A stretch of DNA of 38,919 nt from an uncultured Bacteroidales bacterium (GCA_903946925.1 CAJAXK010000174.1:1-38919), one strand, 5' to 3'. Numbered from the stretch's first letter, positions 1 to 8,850 are shown. Program-made: numbers and translations. Notes: generated by a model not told the origin, from the letters alone.

Positions 1-220
1 CACTCCGATAACCTAAAAATTAAGAACCGCCACTAAGGCACTATGACACAAAGGTTCACAAAACATTGTTATTCAGAGCTAAAGGCTTAGTGAACTTAGC
101 GAAGCGATATCACGCGATGCGCTGAGCTTGCCGAAGTGAACTCCTTTAAAATAAGCAATTGTGAGTAAACTTAGAGGCTTTGTGCCTTTGTGGCGAAAAA
201 AGACTTGTCGGAGTGGACTC
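1..220 (+). mobile_element. MITE-like repeat, copy A (left end cut by window edge)
   Basis: Partial member of the five-copy repeat family of this window. It starts inside the left inverted terminus (CACTCCGATAACC) and ends with GTCGGAGTGGACTC. Inside are the family phrases CACAAAGG, ACTTAG and GGCTTTGTGCCTTTGTGGCG. It also has a middle stretch (about 100-140) that shares GCGAAGCG-type words with copy B. It has the same orientation as the copies at 19943 and 37544. No protein is encoded. It lies 48 bp beyond the stop of the mannosidase gene. Confidence 0.7.
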
Positions 221-268
221 AAAAATAGATGCGACAATTCTCCCCTTTTGGAGTATAGCCTTAAGCTG

Positions 269-3200
269 CTATTTCAACGAAATTTTAAAAAACTTCGATT
301 CGAGAGGACTAACAGTTGCACTGCCATTGGAAATATTGTTTCCTGTTACATCAACTTCGGTGGTTGGCAAAATGCTACTGTTTAACCCGCTTACAAGCCT
401 TATTTCAGCATTTTTACCCGCTGTTTCACGTAAGTGGACAAGCAAATATTTTCCATCGTTGGATGGTTGTGCGGTTATTAAAACCACATTCGACGGCCAA
501 CCTTTTATAAACGAACCTTCCCAATTGTTGTCGCCATTGCCCGCACCTGGAATAATGCGGGTTAGGTAAGGCACTCGGCAGCCCCAACCAAATTGTGAGG
601 CAAAATTATTGGTATTGTCAGCCGAAGTGGTAAGGTAATATGTCCAGGAATGGCCACCACGTTGGTCGGCATTGAAATTTGTAACCCAGTAATTATTCAT
701 AGGCCACGAAAAAAGTTTTGTACTCTCTGGCATTGCCCCGGCTTGGTAGCGGCCCGTATTTATTGCGCCAAACTGCATCAAAGGCATTTCGGCACTTCCA
801 ATTACAATTTGCGAACCCGCATTGCGAACCGAAGTAAACGTCTGCACCGTATTCCAATCGTTGGAAGAGCCTTTTATCTGATCCTTGCCAGTTTCCATAA
901 CCCCACCCTGAACTTCGGTAAAATGCTTGCCATCCTTAAGCTCGAAAGGAAAAGCAATATAGAAACTCTCGGGATCGGTAATGCTCTTTTTTACAATGGA
1001 GCAAGCAATATCCATACGTTTTTCGGTATTGTACAGGCGTATCTCGAAAGTATATCCTTTCGGGTTTTCGGTAGTTACCGATTCGCCATAAAATTTCAGG
1101 CTTGTCCAAATTTCACCTTTTGTTTCCGAATCGAACCAGATTTTGTCGAGCGGCAATCTTTTAAAATCATCCAACCTCTTGCTTTCCATCTGCGACCTGT
1201 TCCCTAATTGCTCAAGGATAAATTCACCCATTTTATAGGTTGAATTTGGGTCGAGCAATTCCATGCCCAATTCTTTGTCGTACCACGATTTTATTGCGCC
1301 TTTTTCGGGATCGGAAACTATTTTATACCATTTATTTTCAACAACTTGCGTTGAATTAGGGTTCGGAAAAGCAATTTCGATGTCCAAAGGTTTGATCGTA
1401 AATTTCTTATATCCAAAAGCCGGAATATCCTTAAGCCATATTGCCCAATACGTTCCGTCCGATCGGGATGAAATGGGCTGGGCAGCAAGCCTGTTCCCGT
1501 TATGGTCGAAAATCCCTGCCATTTTCCCCCTTGGAACGATTTGGTGATCAATATAAACGGTCGTCAATCCGGATCTGTTCCAGTTCAATGTATTGAAAAC
1601 CAAAAGCGAAGGTTCTTTCTCGCGGCTGAATTTGCTTTGCAAAAGTCCCATGGCTTCCTCACCGATGGAGGCTGTGCGGCGGTTTGCTTCCCATGCATAC
1701 GATTCTTTCAACGCACGCTGATCCATGGTTGGCTGGCTAAAAGGTTCGCGCACACTTTCCGAATAACCGGTTGTGTGTTCGGTGTAAAAAAGCAAGGCAT
1801 TGTTCGCCAAATCAATACGTTCGTCAATTTCTTCGGGTAATTTTACCCCAGCTACCGATGCCATGGAAAGCCCGGCCACATTGGCTGTCAGCGTTGACGA
1901 AGCAACACGTGTTGTGGCCGATTCGCGGGCCGAAGCACCAAAACCATCCGTCCACCAGTCGGGCCAGGCACCCCTGACTATAGGAAACTCACCGCTGTGG
2001 TTTTTCTCCATGTTAAGGAAAAATGTTTCGTTGGTTGCCGTTGTAATCTTTGGCCATTCAAACGTATCATTCCATTGTTTTATCAAGTCGCTAGCAATAG
2101 TGGAAGGCGGTGAATTATCGGTCATATAACCTGAATGTTGTATGGCCATCTCATCAAAAGGGTATTTTTTGGCATCGAGTGATTGGAGGTAATTGAAAAG
2201 GTTGTTCTTAAACTTATCCATATCGCCCGATTGTATTTCGAGGACCGTATTGCCCAGCATATAATGTTCGGCCCTAAATGTAAGCACACGTTTTCCCGAT
2301 GGCGATTCCCACCAAAATAGGGTAGGGATATCGAAACAAATCAAGGCGCGGTGGCCATGCGTGCCCATGTTCAGGTATTTGATCCCCAATTGATTAAAGT
2401 AGTCGTTCATGCACCAGCCTATGCCGTTCACATCGTCCTGCATGGCCGTGCTCACTGGAATCCCACTTGCTTTAATCCTGCCCACAGCCTGAAGTGATGC
2501 TGCAAGGATTTGCTCATCAGGAAGTTCATCGAAATTATAGTACATTCCAGTAACCTGGATACGGCCTTCTTCCACCCGCTTTTTCAACCTTTCAATCTGA
2601 CTTTCTGGCCGGCATTTCAAATATTCGTCCACAGGCCACGAGGCTTCGCAAGTCCAGCGGAATTTGGCGTTTTCGGGATAATTATCGGTTGCATCGCAAT
2701 AATCGAGCGCATAATCAATATAGCGTAGGTGTTCGGCCAAAATTTCCGTTTGCGAGCGTGTGTAGCCTATATCGGTGTGGGAGTGTTGAACCAAGTCAAT
2801 TTTCCACTTCCTTACAGGATTCAGGGTTACAGTATTGGTCATGGTAAAATCACCGGCAACCACTTTCATTTTTACTTTTGTCGGGACTTCAACCGGGGTT
2901 AATCCAAGGTTAATGTTATTGTATCCAAATTTTAAAGCTGTGGTTTTGATCAATTTTCCATTGGCATATATTTTCGCTTCCACATCTTTCCCAAAATAGA
3001 AAACGGCTGCTTCAACCAATTGCAGCCTTGTGTTTCCTTGTTTGAGGATTGCTGGGAATGGGTTTAAATTCACACCCGTTTTCACAGTCTTTTTAAAAGT
3101 CATATACCATGACGAAAGGTTTGCATTGCTACCTATAACCTTTATTTTCAATGATTTGGAATGAGCAAGGTTTGCTGCCGGAATTCGCAAAATCATATAA

Positions 3201-3637
3201 CCGTGGTGATCGCCATGCTGATCGACCATTATGGAATTAAACTGCAACATTGAACCTTTGCTTCCGGTAACTTCCCATTTTGGACGGGCATCGGTATAAA
3301 AGGAAAATTGCTCATCGCCATTAACGGTCAAATCCATCCTTGCTCTTCCAGGACCAGAACCAAGTGCGGCAATCCAAACAAAAGTTGCATACTTTTCTTT
3401 TATTGATGCCGGTGCAGGATCGGTTTCCCATTCCATAAAATCTTTGCCGGAGGTTGCCCGCAAAAGCATACTCTCGCGCTGTCCGGGAATGCAGGAAGTA
3501 TATTCAAAATCCAGTCCCGAAATTTTGCTTGCATACCCATTTATCAGATGATCGTCGGGAGTAAAAACCGATTGCCCGAACAGGGAAGTGCCTGATAGAA
3601 ATAGAATTGCAAATAGGAAAGTAAGTGTATTTTTCAT
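269..3637 (-). CDS. Secreted glycoside hydrolase family 38 (alpha-mannosidase-like)
   Basis: A 1122-residue protein with a typical Sec signal peptide (residues 1-21, cut near SLFGQ). Residues about 25-275 form N-terminal beta-rich modules. The GH38 catalytic barrel starts at about 280 with HSHTDIGYT, the family's metal-binding HxHxD motif (H285, H287, D289). QDDVNGIGW around 399-407 holds an Asp in the place expected for the nucleophile. The C-terminal half matches the beta-sandwich domains of GH38 enzymes. GH38 enzymes remove alpha-linked mannose from glycans using zinc. This one should act in the periplasm or at the surface, since it has no type IX sorting domain. It is the last gene of the mannose operon, 39 bp after the isomerase. 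Some GH38-like proteins have other specificities, so alpha-mannosidase is a family-level call supported by the operon. Confidence 0.85.
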   Translation of the reverse strand: MKNTLTFLFAILFLSGTSLFGQSVFTPDDHLINGYASKISGLDFEYTSCIPGQRESMLLRATSGKDFMEWETDPAPASIKEKYATFVWIAALGSGPGRARMDLTVNGDEQFSFYTDARPKWEVTGSKGSMLQFNSIMVDQHGDHHGYMILRIPAANLAHSKSLKIKVIGSNANLSSWYMTFKKTVKTGVNLNPFPAILKQGNTRLQLVEAAVFYFGKDVEAKIYANGKLIKTTALKFGYNNINLGLTPVEVPTKVKMKVVAGDFTMTNTVTLNPVRKWKIDLVQHSHTDIGYTRSQTEILAEHLRYIDYALDYCDATDNYPENAKFRWTCEASWPVDEYLKCRPESQIERLKKRVEEGRIQVTGMYYNFDELPDEQILAASLQAVGRIKASGIPVSTAMQDDVNGIGWCMNDYFNQLGIKYLNMGTHGHRALICFDIPTLFWWESPSGKRVLTFRAEHYMLGNTVLEIQSGDMDKFKNNLFNYLQSLDAKKYPFDEMAIQHSGYMTDNSPPSTIASDLIKQWNDTFEWPKITTATNETFFLNMEKNHSGEFPIVRGAWPDWWTDGFGASARESATTRVASSTLTANVAGLSMASVAGVKLPEEIDERIDLANNALLFYTEHTTGYSESVREPFSQPTMDQRALKESYAWEANRRTASIGEEAMGLLQSKFSREKEPSLLVFNTLNWNRSGLTTVYIDHQIVPRGKMAGIFDHNGNRLAAQPISSRSDGTYWAIWLKDIPAFGYKKFTIKPLDIEIAFPNPNSTQVVENKWYKIVSDPEKGAIKSWYDKELGMELLDPNSTYKMGEFILEQLGNRSQMESKRLDDFKRLPLDKIWFDSETKGEIWTSLKFYGESVTTENPKGYTFEIRLYNTEKRMDIACSIVKKSITDPESFYIAFPFELKDGKHFTEVQGGVMETGKDQIKGSSNDWNTVQTFTSVRNAGSQIVIGSAEMPLMQFGAINTGRYQAGAMPESTKLFSWPMNNYWVTNFNADQRGGHSWTYYLTTSADNTNNFASQFGWGCRVPYLTRIIPGAGNGDNNWEGSFIKGWPSNVVLITAQPSNDGKYLLVHLRETAGKNAEIRLVSGLNSSILPTTEVDVTGNNISNGSATVSPLESKFFKISLK

Positions 3638-3676
3638 TTGATTGTTGTATTTCGATTGGTTAAGAAATATTTCATT

Positions 3677-5446
3677 CTACTTCACAAAAGCCATTACCAG
3701 AATAGCCTCCGTATTTGATTTATTGGTTATCCGGTAACTTTTGGCGGCGGCAGGAATAACAAATGTTTCGGCATAAGCGAAGCATTGACGAATGCCATTT
3801 TTTGTTTTTAGCTCTATACTATTGCCTTCTACCAGGCTCATTACATGGCACTTACTTAGGGTTTCAATTTCAATTTCACCTGTAAAGTGATACCTGTACA
3901 CATCGTACAAATGGGTTTCGTGCGTTGGCAAATGGTACAAAACCCAATCGGCTCCTTGTTTGAGTTTTACCGGTTTTGAAATCAGGTTCTGGGTAACATA
4001 ATCACCTTTCCGTTCAAAATTGAGGTTCTCCATACCGCGATCAATATTTATTGGACGTGGTTTACCATCCAAATCGAGGCGCAGCCAATCGTACATTTTA
4101 AATGTAAAAATATAGGGCGTGGAACTGATTTCGAGCACAAGGTTATTGGTTCCTGAGCCATGAATCGTTCCGGATGGGATAAGGAACAAATCGTGTTTGG
4201 AAGCTTTATGTTTCTGCACAAAATTTTCGATTTCGATAGGTTCCGAATCCCTGAAACTTTTTTCCAATGCTGACCTGAATAATTCTGGTTCAATATCATC
4301 CTGAAAGCTAAGGTAAACATCGGCATTATCTTTTGTATCCAGAATATAGTACGTTTCTTCTTGCGTGAAATTTTCGCCAAAATGCTCCTTCATGTACTCA
4401 GGTCGAGGATGGCACTGGATGGAAAGGTTACCGCCATCGAATGTGTCCAAAAAATCGAACCTTATCGGGAATTCGTTTCCATATCTTTCGTAACAATCAC
4501 CAAGTACCGATTTCCCTTCGAGGAACATCAGGCAATCAAATGAAAATTCCAGCAATAAGCCTGAACTAAAGAGAAGCAAGCCATTTTCCGGCACAATCAA
4601 TTCAAACGACCATGCATAATTGGGCACATTTTTATTTAAGCCGGTAATATGATCCTTAATCCAATTCCCGCCCCAGGCTCCAGGCTCAAACCACGGTCGG
4701 ACCCGAAAAACATTTTCTGCCATGGTTTTTATGGAATTCCTGAACACATTTCCATCAACCCAAACAGGTTCTTCTGGTCGCTGGGTATCAATAAAAATAT
4801 CAATTTTCGGTAAAATTTCTTGTTTGTGACTGTTCAGCACAACCCAGTCAACAAAATAGAACCTTTTATACATTGATTTTGGGTCACTTGCCTTTGTAGC
4901 ACCAAGATTGGCAATACTTCCGGCACGCGCCCTGAACTGGATTTCATTTTTAGGTACATCCAAGTAAACCAAAGTGCCTTGCAATCCCAAGAGTGACGCC
5001 CCGCAACCATAAACAATTTTCAATTTTTCGTTGAGAACAGGCTTGGTTTCCGCCAACTTTTCGGCATCAAAAAAATCAAGAAGTCTGAGAGTTGTTCGTT
5101 TTCCAAAAATCGGATCATCGCCACCAAGAAAAGGAGCAATAAGTTCTTCAATATCTGATGCTTCTTTGTATGATTTACTTATATCAATCCATTCTGCATC
5201 AATACCTTGCCTCGTTAATTCGGTATCAAGTTTTTCCCTGAAATCTTCAAAAAACACACCAATAAACCCATCAATAACCAAAAATTTACTTGAAACTATT
5301 TTTTGTGCAAGGCTCTCAAATCCGACAAACAATTGATTTTCTGGCAAATGGAAGGCTGGGTAAATATCGTATCCTCCACCATTTTGGGTCAAAGAGGAAG
5401 GCATCAGGTATTGTTCTGATTTTCGCCAATGGTTGTTTGTTGACAT
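3677..5446 (-). CDS. Class I mannose-6-phosphate isomerase with N-terminal kinase-like domain
   Basis: 589 residues, nearly twice the length of ordinary bacterial ManA (about 310-390). The C-terminal half is a cupin-type phosphomannose isomerase. [11 protein letters not shown] (Q344, H346), QEETYYIL (E364) and PSGTIHGSG (H429) match the conserved Q-x-H, E and H zinc ligands, and GAWGGNW lies near 256. It should interconvert mannose-6-phosphate and fructose-6-phosphate in the cytosol. Residues about 40-230 look like a nucleoside-kinase fold: [13 protein letters not shown] at 57-69, [10 protein letters not shown], a YLDVP strand and RFYFVDWVV. There is no GxxGxGK[ST] P-loop where one would be expected, so this half is probably not an active kinase. 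The ATG at 5446 follows the transporter stop by 62 bp. Confidence 0.85.
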   Translation of the reverse strand: MSTNNHWRKSEQYLMPSSLTQNGGGYDIYPAFHLPENQLFVGFESLAQKIVSSKFLVIDGFIGVFFEDFREKLDTELTRQGIDAEWIDISKSYKEASDIEELIAPFLGGDDPIFGKRTTLRLLDFFDAEKLAETKPVLNEKLKIVYGCGASLLGLQGTLVYLDVPKNEIQFRARAGSIANLGATKASDPKSMYKRFYFVDWVVLNSHKQEILPKIDIFIDTQRPEEPVWVDGNVFRNSIKTMAENVFRVRPWFEPGAWGGNWIKDHITGLNKNVPNYAWSFELIVPENGLLLFSSGLLLEFSFDCLMFLEGKSVLGDCYERYGNEFPIRFDFLDTFDGGNLSIQCHPRPEYMKEHFGENFTQEETYYILDTKDNADVYLSFQDDIEPELFRSALEKSFRDSEPIEIENFVQKHKASKHDLFLIPSGTIHGSGTNNLVLEISSTPYIFTFKMYDWLRLDLDGKPRPINIDRGMENLNFERKGDYVTQNLISKPVKLKQGADWVLYHLPTHETHLYDVYRYHFTGEIEIETLSKCHVMSLVEGNSIELKTKNGIRQCFAYAETFVIPAAAKSYRITNKSNTEAILVMAFVK

Positions 5447-5508
5447 TAAAATTTGTTTTTCGGAAATATGTTATATGTCAAGAAGTTAACTTTATCAGCA
5501 ATTTCTTA

Positions 5509-6660
5509 TCAGCTTCTTTTTGCAGCAAACACAGATATTGCTAACAAATAAACAGCACTAAAAACAAGGACAAACAAACCGGCAGTTAAGCTATACGAAT
5601 CAGTTAACCAGCCAATTAACACCGGAAGAACCGCACCGCCTGAAACTGCCATAATCATTAGCCCTGAAATTTCATTTGACCTATCGGAATATCGTTCAAC
5701 CGTGAGTGCAAAAATGAGTGGGAAAACGTTGGCTAGTGTCAAACCGATTAGGAACATAATAACCATGCCCGCAAACCCTCCGGTGGCAAAAAGTAAAGCA
5801 ATAACTGACAGAAGTGCGGCGAGTGCCGAGTAATGGAAAAAAGTCCTGGACGAGAAGCGCGTAAGCAGCAAAGCCCCAAGAAAAGTGCCGGCCATTTTGC
5901 CAAAGAAATATAGGCTGCGTGCCGATTCGGCATAGGTTTGGGTCGATTGGAATTTAATTAAAAAGTACTGCCCCGAAACGGAATTAATACCAACATCAAT
6001 TCCAACCAACAGAAAAATACCAACCACCATCATAGCTATATACCCGTTTGACAGCAATTTAAGTGATGAAGAAAAACTTGCCCGTGGCCCGGAATTGGTT
6101 GTTTCTTCTATTTTAATGGAAGCCAACCAGATTACAGCTATCAAAGTAACAGCACCAAACACAACGAACATCAGCCGCCAATCGCCATAAGTTAGCGCGA
6201 GCCAACCGGCAAAAGGTGCGGCAATCATGGAGCCAATCGCTTTGATAAATTGAGAAAAACTCAGGAAACTTGATGTGCGGTTTGAAGGTACAACATCAAT
6301 CAAAAGCGGATTAGCCGACACTTGCACGATGGTATTTCCAATGCCTAACAATGCAAAGCCAAAGAGCATCCCAAAGAAAGAATAAAGTAAAAAAGGGACC
6401 AACAATCCCAAAAAAGTTATTCCCATGCCAATATTCAGCATTAGCCGTTTTCCGATCCGGTCTTGCAGAATTCCGATTGGAACCGAAAGGAAGAAGAACC
6501 AGATAAATACTGCTGATGGGATAAGTTGCGCCAGGGTATTGCTTAGGTTAAATTCCGGCTTTATCCTGTCAACGCCGATACCGACGAGGTCGCAGAAACT
6601 CATCACGAAAAACGACATCAATACGGGGAAAACGTATTTCAGGTTTACTTTTTCTTTCAT
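5509..6660 (-). CDS. MFS sugar transporter (FucP/GlcP-like)
   Basis: 383 residues, almost wholly hydrophobic, with about 12 predicted membrane helices. The motif GILQDRIGKRLML (about 62-74) is the loop 2-3 signature of the major facilitator superfamily. The first helix starts VFPVLMSFFVMSFCDLVG, as in the fucose/glucose/galactose permease branch. It most likely imports mannose or a related hexose by proton or sodium symport, because it lies between a sugar kinase and mannose-6-phosphate isomerase. The ATG at 6660 is preceded directly by a run of A residues on the coding strand, so no Shine-Dalgarno is visible. The exact substrate is inferred from context only. Confidence 0.85.
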   Translation of the reverse strand: MKEKVNLKYVFPVLMSFFVMSFCDLVGIGVDRIKPEFNLSNTLAQLIPSAVFIWFFFLSVPIGILQDRIGKRLMLNIGMGITFLGLLVPFLLYSFFGMLFGFALLGIGNTIVQVSANPLLIDVVPSNRTSSFLSFSQFIKAIGSMIAAPFAGWLALTYGDWRLMFVVFGAVTLIAVIWLASIKIEETTNSGPRASFSSSLKLLSNGYIAMMVVGIFLLVGIDVGINSVSGQYFLIKFQSTQTYAESARSLYFFGKMAGTFLGALLLTRFSSRTFFHYSALAALLSVIALLFATGGFAGMVIMFLIGLTLANVFPLIFALTVERYSDRSNEISGLMIMAVSGGAVLPVLIGWLTDSYSLTAGLFVLVFSAVYLLAISVFAAKRS

Positions 6661-6677
6661 TTTTTTTTTTTTTTTTT
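6660..6677 (-). repeat. A18 homopolymer ending in the start codon of the MFS gene
   Basis: On the coding strand 18 consecutive A residues run up to and include the A of the transporter ATG. They fill most of the 22-bp gap between the ROK kinase stop (6683-6685) and that ATG. A-rich leaders favour initiation in Bacteroidota, and such a tract can change length by slippage. It may therefore tune transporter translation without affecting the coding frame. That role is inference. Confidence 0.7.
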
Positions 6678-6682
6678 GAAAA

Positions 6683-7621
6683 TTACATTTTTGGGTACAA
6701 TGGCTCTATTTTAGCAAAAAACGCATCGTCAATCAAACGGGCGCTGCCGATAATTGCAGCATTTTCGCGGAGTTCGGATATAGAAACCTCGATTTGAATT
6801 CCGTTTTCAGTGAATGCATCCAGCAAATGAGGGCCAAACTTATCGAAAGCCCCGGTAACATTGCCTCCCATTACAATTTGCCCAACGTTAAATTTTTTGA
6901 TCCATGGCGCAAGGAAATTGCCCATATTCGTCCCAAACTCAACGAACAACTGCCGGGCAACCTCATCATTTTCAAATAATTCGGCAACCCCTTTAACCCC
7001 ATTTACCTTTTTTCCGGTTAGTTTTTTGTATGATCTTTCGAACCAGCGTGTCGAAAAATAATCATCTGCAATCCCGTCCATCAGTGGGATGTACCATAAA
7101 CACCCCATTTCGGGAACCGAATCGCCTTCCACCACAGGAATCCCATCTTCCAAAAAAGCAGTCCCGAAGCCTGTGCCAAGCGTAAGTGCCAATATCCGGG
7201 ATGTTCCTTTTCCGATTCCAATCCACGATTCGGCTATCGCGAAAGCAGTCGCATCATTGATAAACCGCACAGGAAGCGTTTCCGGCAGTCCAAGCCTTTT
7301 ACGGATTTCGTCATAAACATGCACACCATACAGGCTGAGGTATTTTTCATTCCCTTCAAAAAGCCCGATTCCATTGGCATAATCGAACGGCCCGGGCATG
7401 GCAAAACCAATTCCGGCAATTTCATTTTTTCCGGCAACTTCAATTGTTTTATTGATAGCACCGGTCCAGGCAGTAAAAATTTCATCTGCCGAAGCTGTAT
7501 TGTCAACCTTTGCCTCAAAACAGGAACCTGCTATTAATTGATTGATTTTCAAATCAACAGCTCCACAACTGATGTGCGAACCGCCAATATCTATACCTAT
7601 TGCAATGTGTGTGTTGTTCAT
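6683..7621 (-). CDS. ROK-family sugar kinase (probable manno-/glucokinase)
   Basis: 312 residues from the ATG at 7621, where MNNTHIAIGIDIGGSH begins the phosphate-binding loop. An upstream in-frame extension to 7711 is possible but would add a non-conserved leader. IGIDIGGSH (8-15) is the ATP-phosphate motif. VRFINDATAFA (118-127) contains the catalytic Asp123. LALTLGTGFGTA (144-155) is the second phosphate motif. The usual ROK zinc motif CxCGxxGCxE is missing: the corresponding stretch reads VPEMGCLWYIPLMDG with a single Cys. No helix-turn-helix is present, so this is a kinase and not a ROK repressor. First gene of the mannose operon, it should phosphorylate imported hexose at O6 for the isomerase. 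Confidence 0.85.
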   Translation of the reverse strand: MNNTHIAIGIDIGGSHISCGAVDLKINQLIAGSCFEAKVDNTASADEIFTAWTGAINKTIEVAGKNEIAGIGFAMPGPFDYANGIGLFEGNEKYLSLYGVHVYDEIRKRLGLPETLPVRFINDATAFAIAESWIGIGKGTSRILALTLGTGFGTAFLEDGIPVVEGDSVPEMGCLWYIPLMDGIADDYFSTRWFERSYKKLTGKKVNGVKGVAELFENDEVARQLFVEFGTNMGNFLAPWIKKFNVGQIVMGGNVTGAFDKFGPHLLDAFTENGIQIEVSISELRENAAIIGSARLIDDAFFAKIEPLYPKM

Positions 7622-7671
7622 GGGTAATCGGTTTGGTTGTTTTAGAATAAAGAGTGAAAACCTGTAAGCAA

Positions 7672-7679
7672 CAAAGATA
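7672..7679 (-). promoter_or_regulatory. Candidate -7 box of the mannose operon
   Basis: TATCTTTG on the minus strand fits the Bacteroidota -7 consensus TAnnTTTG. It lies about 50 bp upstream of the ROK start, which gives a plausible leader of about 45 nt. No TTG is seen at the usual -33 distance (the nearest is about 29 bp away), so support rests on the -7 box and its position. Confidence 0.4.
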
Positions 7680-7782
7680 TAATTTTTATAAAATGAAGCT
7701 TGATTTGTCAATTATTTTAGGAACAATTTGAACAAAATGCAATTCTTATACTAGCAAACAAATTTCCAATTCCGAATTAATG

Positions 7783-7790
7783 TATTTTTG
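7783..7790 (+). promoter_or_regulatory. Candidate -7 box for the membrane protein gene at 7855
   Basis: TATTTTTG followed by C matches TAnnTTTG and lies 65 bp before the chosen ATG. A clear -33 TTG is not visible. Together with the minus-strand box at 7672 it would make 7622-7854 a divergent promoter region. Confidence 0.35.
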
Positions 7791-7854
7791 CTCTTGTGGA
7801 TGAGGGTCTGCATTGTTTTCAAATCAGTTTTTAGGAACTTTCAATTTTACACAA

Positions 7855-8529
7855 ATGATTCAAATTATAGACATCCCAACCGAACAAACAACTGCTGCAA
7901 CCGATGTGGTAATGGCTTTTGTGGCCTTAATGGTTACCTTAAAAGTTTACCAATATGGCAAGGATATTGACAGGAAAAAAACCATGATTTGGGTTTGGGC
8001 ATTTGGCTTGCTCACATTTGCTTCGGCAATAGGTGCGGTTGCCCATGGTTTTCAGATGAGCAAGTTTACCAACTTTCTGCTTTGGCAACCCTTGAACCTG
8101 GCATTGGGAATAGCTATCGGACTTTTTGCTGCAGGGGTGGTTTACGATTACAAAAATTACCGTTTGCCCAAAAAACTTATCCCAATTTTATTGGTTTTTG
8201 CAGTAGTCTTTTTTACGGTTACAGTTATTATACCAAACGCTTTTATAGTATTTATAATCTATGAAGCCATTGCAATGATTTATGCCTTAATAGTTTATAT
8301 TATTCTTGCTTCGCGCGGAAAAGTAAAAGGGGCCGGATTGATGGCCACAGGGATTTTGATTACCATTATTGCCGCCGCTATCCAAGCTGTTGAAACCATC
8401 AAGGTAACTTTTATCTGGCAATTTGATCACAACGGCATTTTTCATATTGTTCAAATGATTGGATTGTTGATTTTGCTCAAAGGGCTGCAAACCGAATTCC
8501 AATCGCGTGTTGTTAGGAAAGCTACCTAG
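7855..8529 (+). CDS. Seven-helix integral membrane protein of unknown function
   Basis: 224 residues from the ATG at 7855 (MIQIIDIP). An upstream TTG at 7813 is less likely. Six to seven hydrophobic helices alternate with short loops. Helix 2 carries FASAIGAVAHGF, and the last helix region carries a pair of His (FDHNGIFHIVQM). Ser and His in an early helix with a His pair near the last helix recalls the CREST membrane-hydrolase superfamily (alkaline ceramidase, PAQR). However, the spacing here (HxxxxH, not HxxxH) is not canonical, so this is only a suggestion. It stands alone, divergent from the mannose operon. I do not recognise a named family with certainty. Confidence 0.65.
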   Translation: MIQIIDIPTEQTTAATDVVMAFVALMVTLKVYQYGKDIDRKKTMIWVWAFGLLTFASAIGAVAHGFQMSKFTNFLLWQPLNLALGIAIGLFAAGVVYDYKNYRLPKKLIPILLVFAVVFFTVTVIIPNAFIVFIIYEAIAMIYALIVYIILASRGKVKGAGLMATGILITIIAAAIQAVETIKVTFIWQFDHNGIFHIVQMIGLLILLKGLQTEFQSRVVRKAT

Positions 8530-8570
8530 CTGGAGGAGATTAATAGTAGAAAATCAACATTCTTGGGGCT

Positions 8571-8619
8571 GGGTTATTGGGAAATGGTTAATGGTTATTG
8601 GAAAATAGTTAATGGTTCC
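8571..8619 (+). repeat. TTATTGG-type imperfect tandem repeat
   Basis: Short array built from GGTTATTGG, GGTTAATGG and AGTTAATGG words just after the membrane-protein gene. The reverse-complement words (CCAATAA) form the array at 12019-12069, in opposite orientation. Confidence 0.6.
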
Positions 8620-8661
8620 TGAAAAAGAAAAGACTCGCCAAAAAATCACTACCACAGAAAA

Positions 8662-8710
8662 CCCAGCCCTGAAAGGGCGAAATCTCAATAACCGTGGGTG
8701 AAGCCCACGG
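8662..8710 (+). repeat. REP-like double hairpin
   Basis: Two adjacent palindromes: GCCCT-gaa-AGGGC (about 8665-8678) and CCGTGGG-tgaag-CCCACGG (8692-8710, seven perfect pairs). This 'AGCCCTGAAAGGGCG ... CGTGGG(N)CCCACG' pattern resembles dispersed REP-like sequences seen in many bacterial genomes. It has no T-tract, so it is not a typical terminator. Confidence 0.55.
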
Positions 8711-8730
8711 AATATCAAAAACCAAAAAAT

Positions 8731-8850
8731 CATCCCACATCGCAATCCGCAATCCGCAATCCGCAATCCGACATCCGACATCCGCAATCCGACATCCGCA
8801 ATCCGACATCCGACATCCCACATCCCACATCCCACATCCGCAATCCCACC
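8731..8850 (+). repeat. 7-bp tandem array, GCAATCC / GACATCC / CACATCC
   Basis: About 16-17 seven-base units, all ending in ATCC, in a patterned mixture of three variants. Because 7 is not a multiple of 3 and the units contain no stop in this frame, the array reads through in frame with xerD as a spurious arginine/proline/histidine-rich N-terminal extension. The inverse units (GGATTGC) occur at 11865-11909, beyond the hydrolase gene. Confidence 0.85.

Noticed and set aside
650-1207. Long open frame of 185 codons on the plus strand inside the mannosidase gene
   Set aside because: Antisense shadow of a well-supported GH38 gene, with no recognisable domain or convincing start.
8731-8850. CRISPR-like array
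   Set aside because: Units are 7 bp with no spacers and no cas genes are present; it is a tandem repeat.
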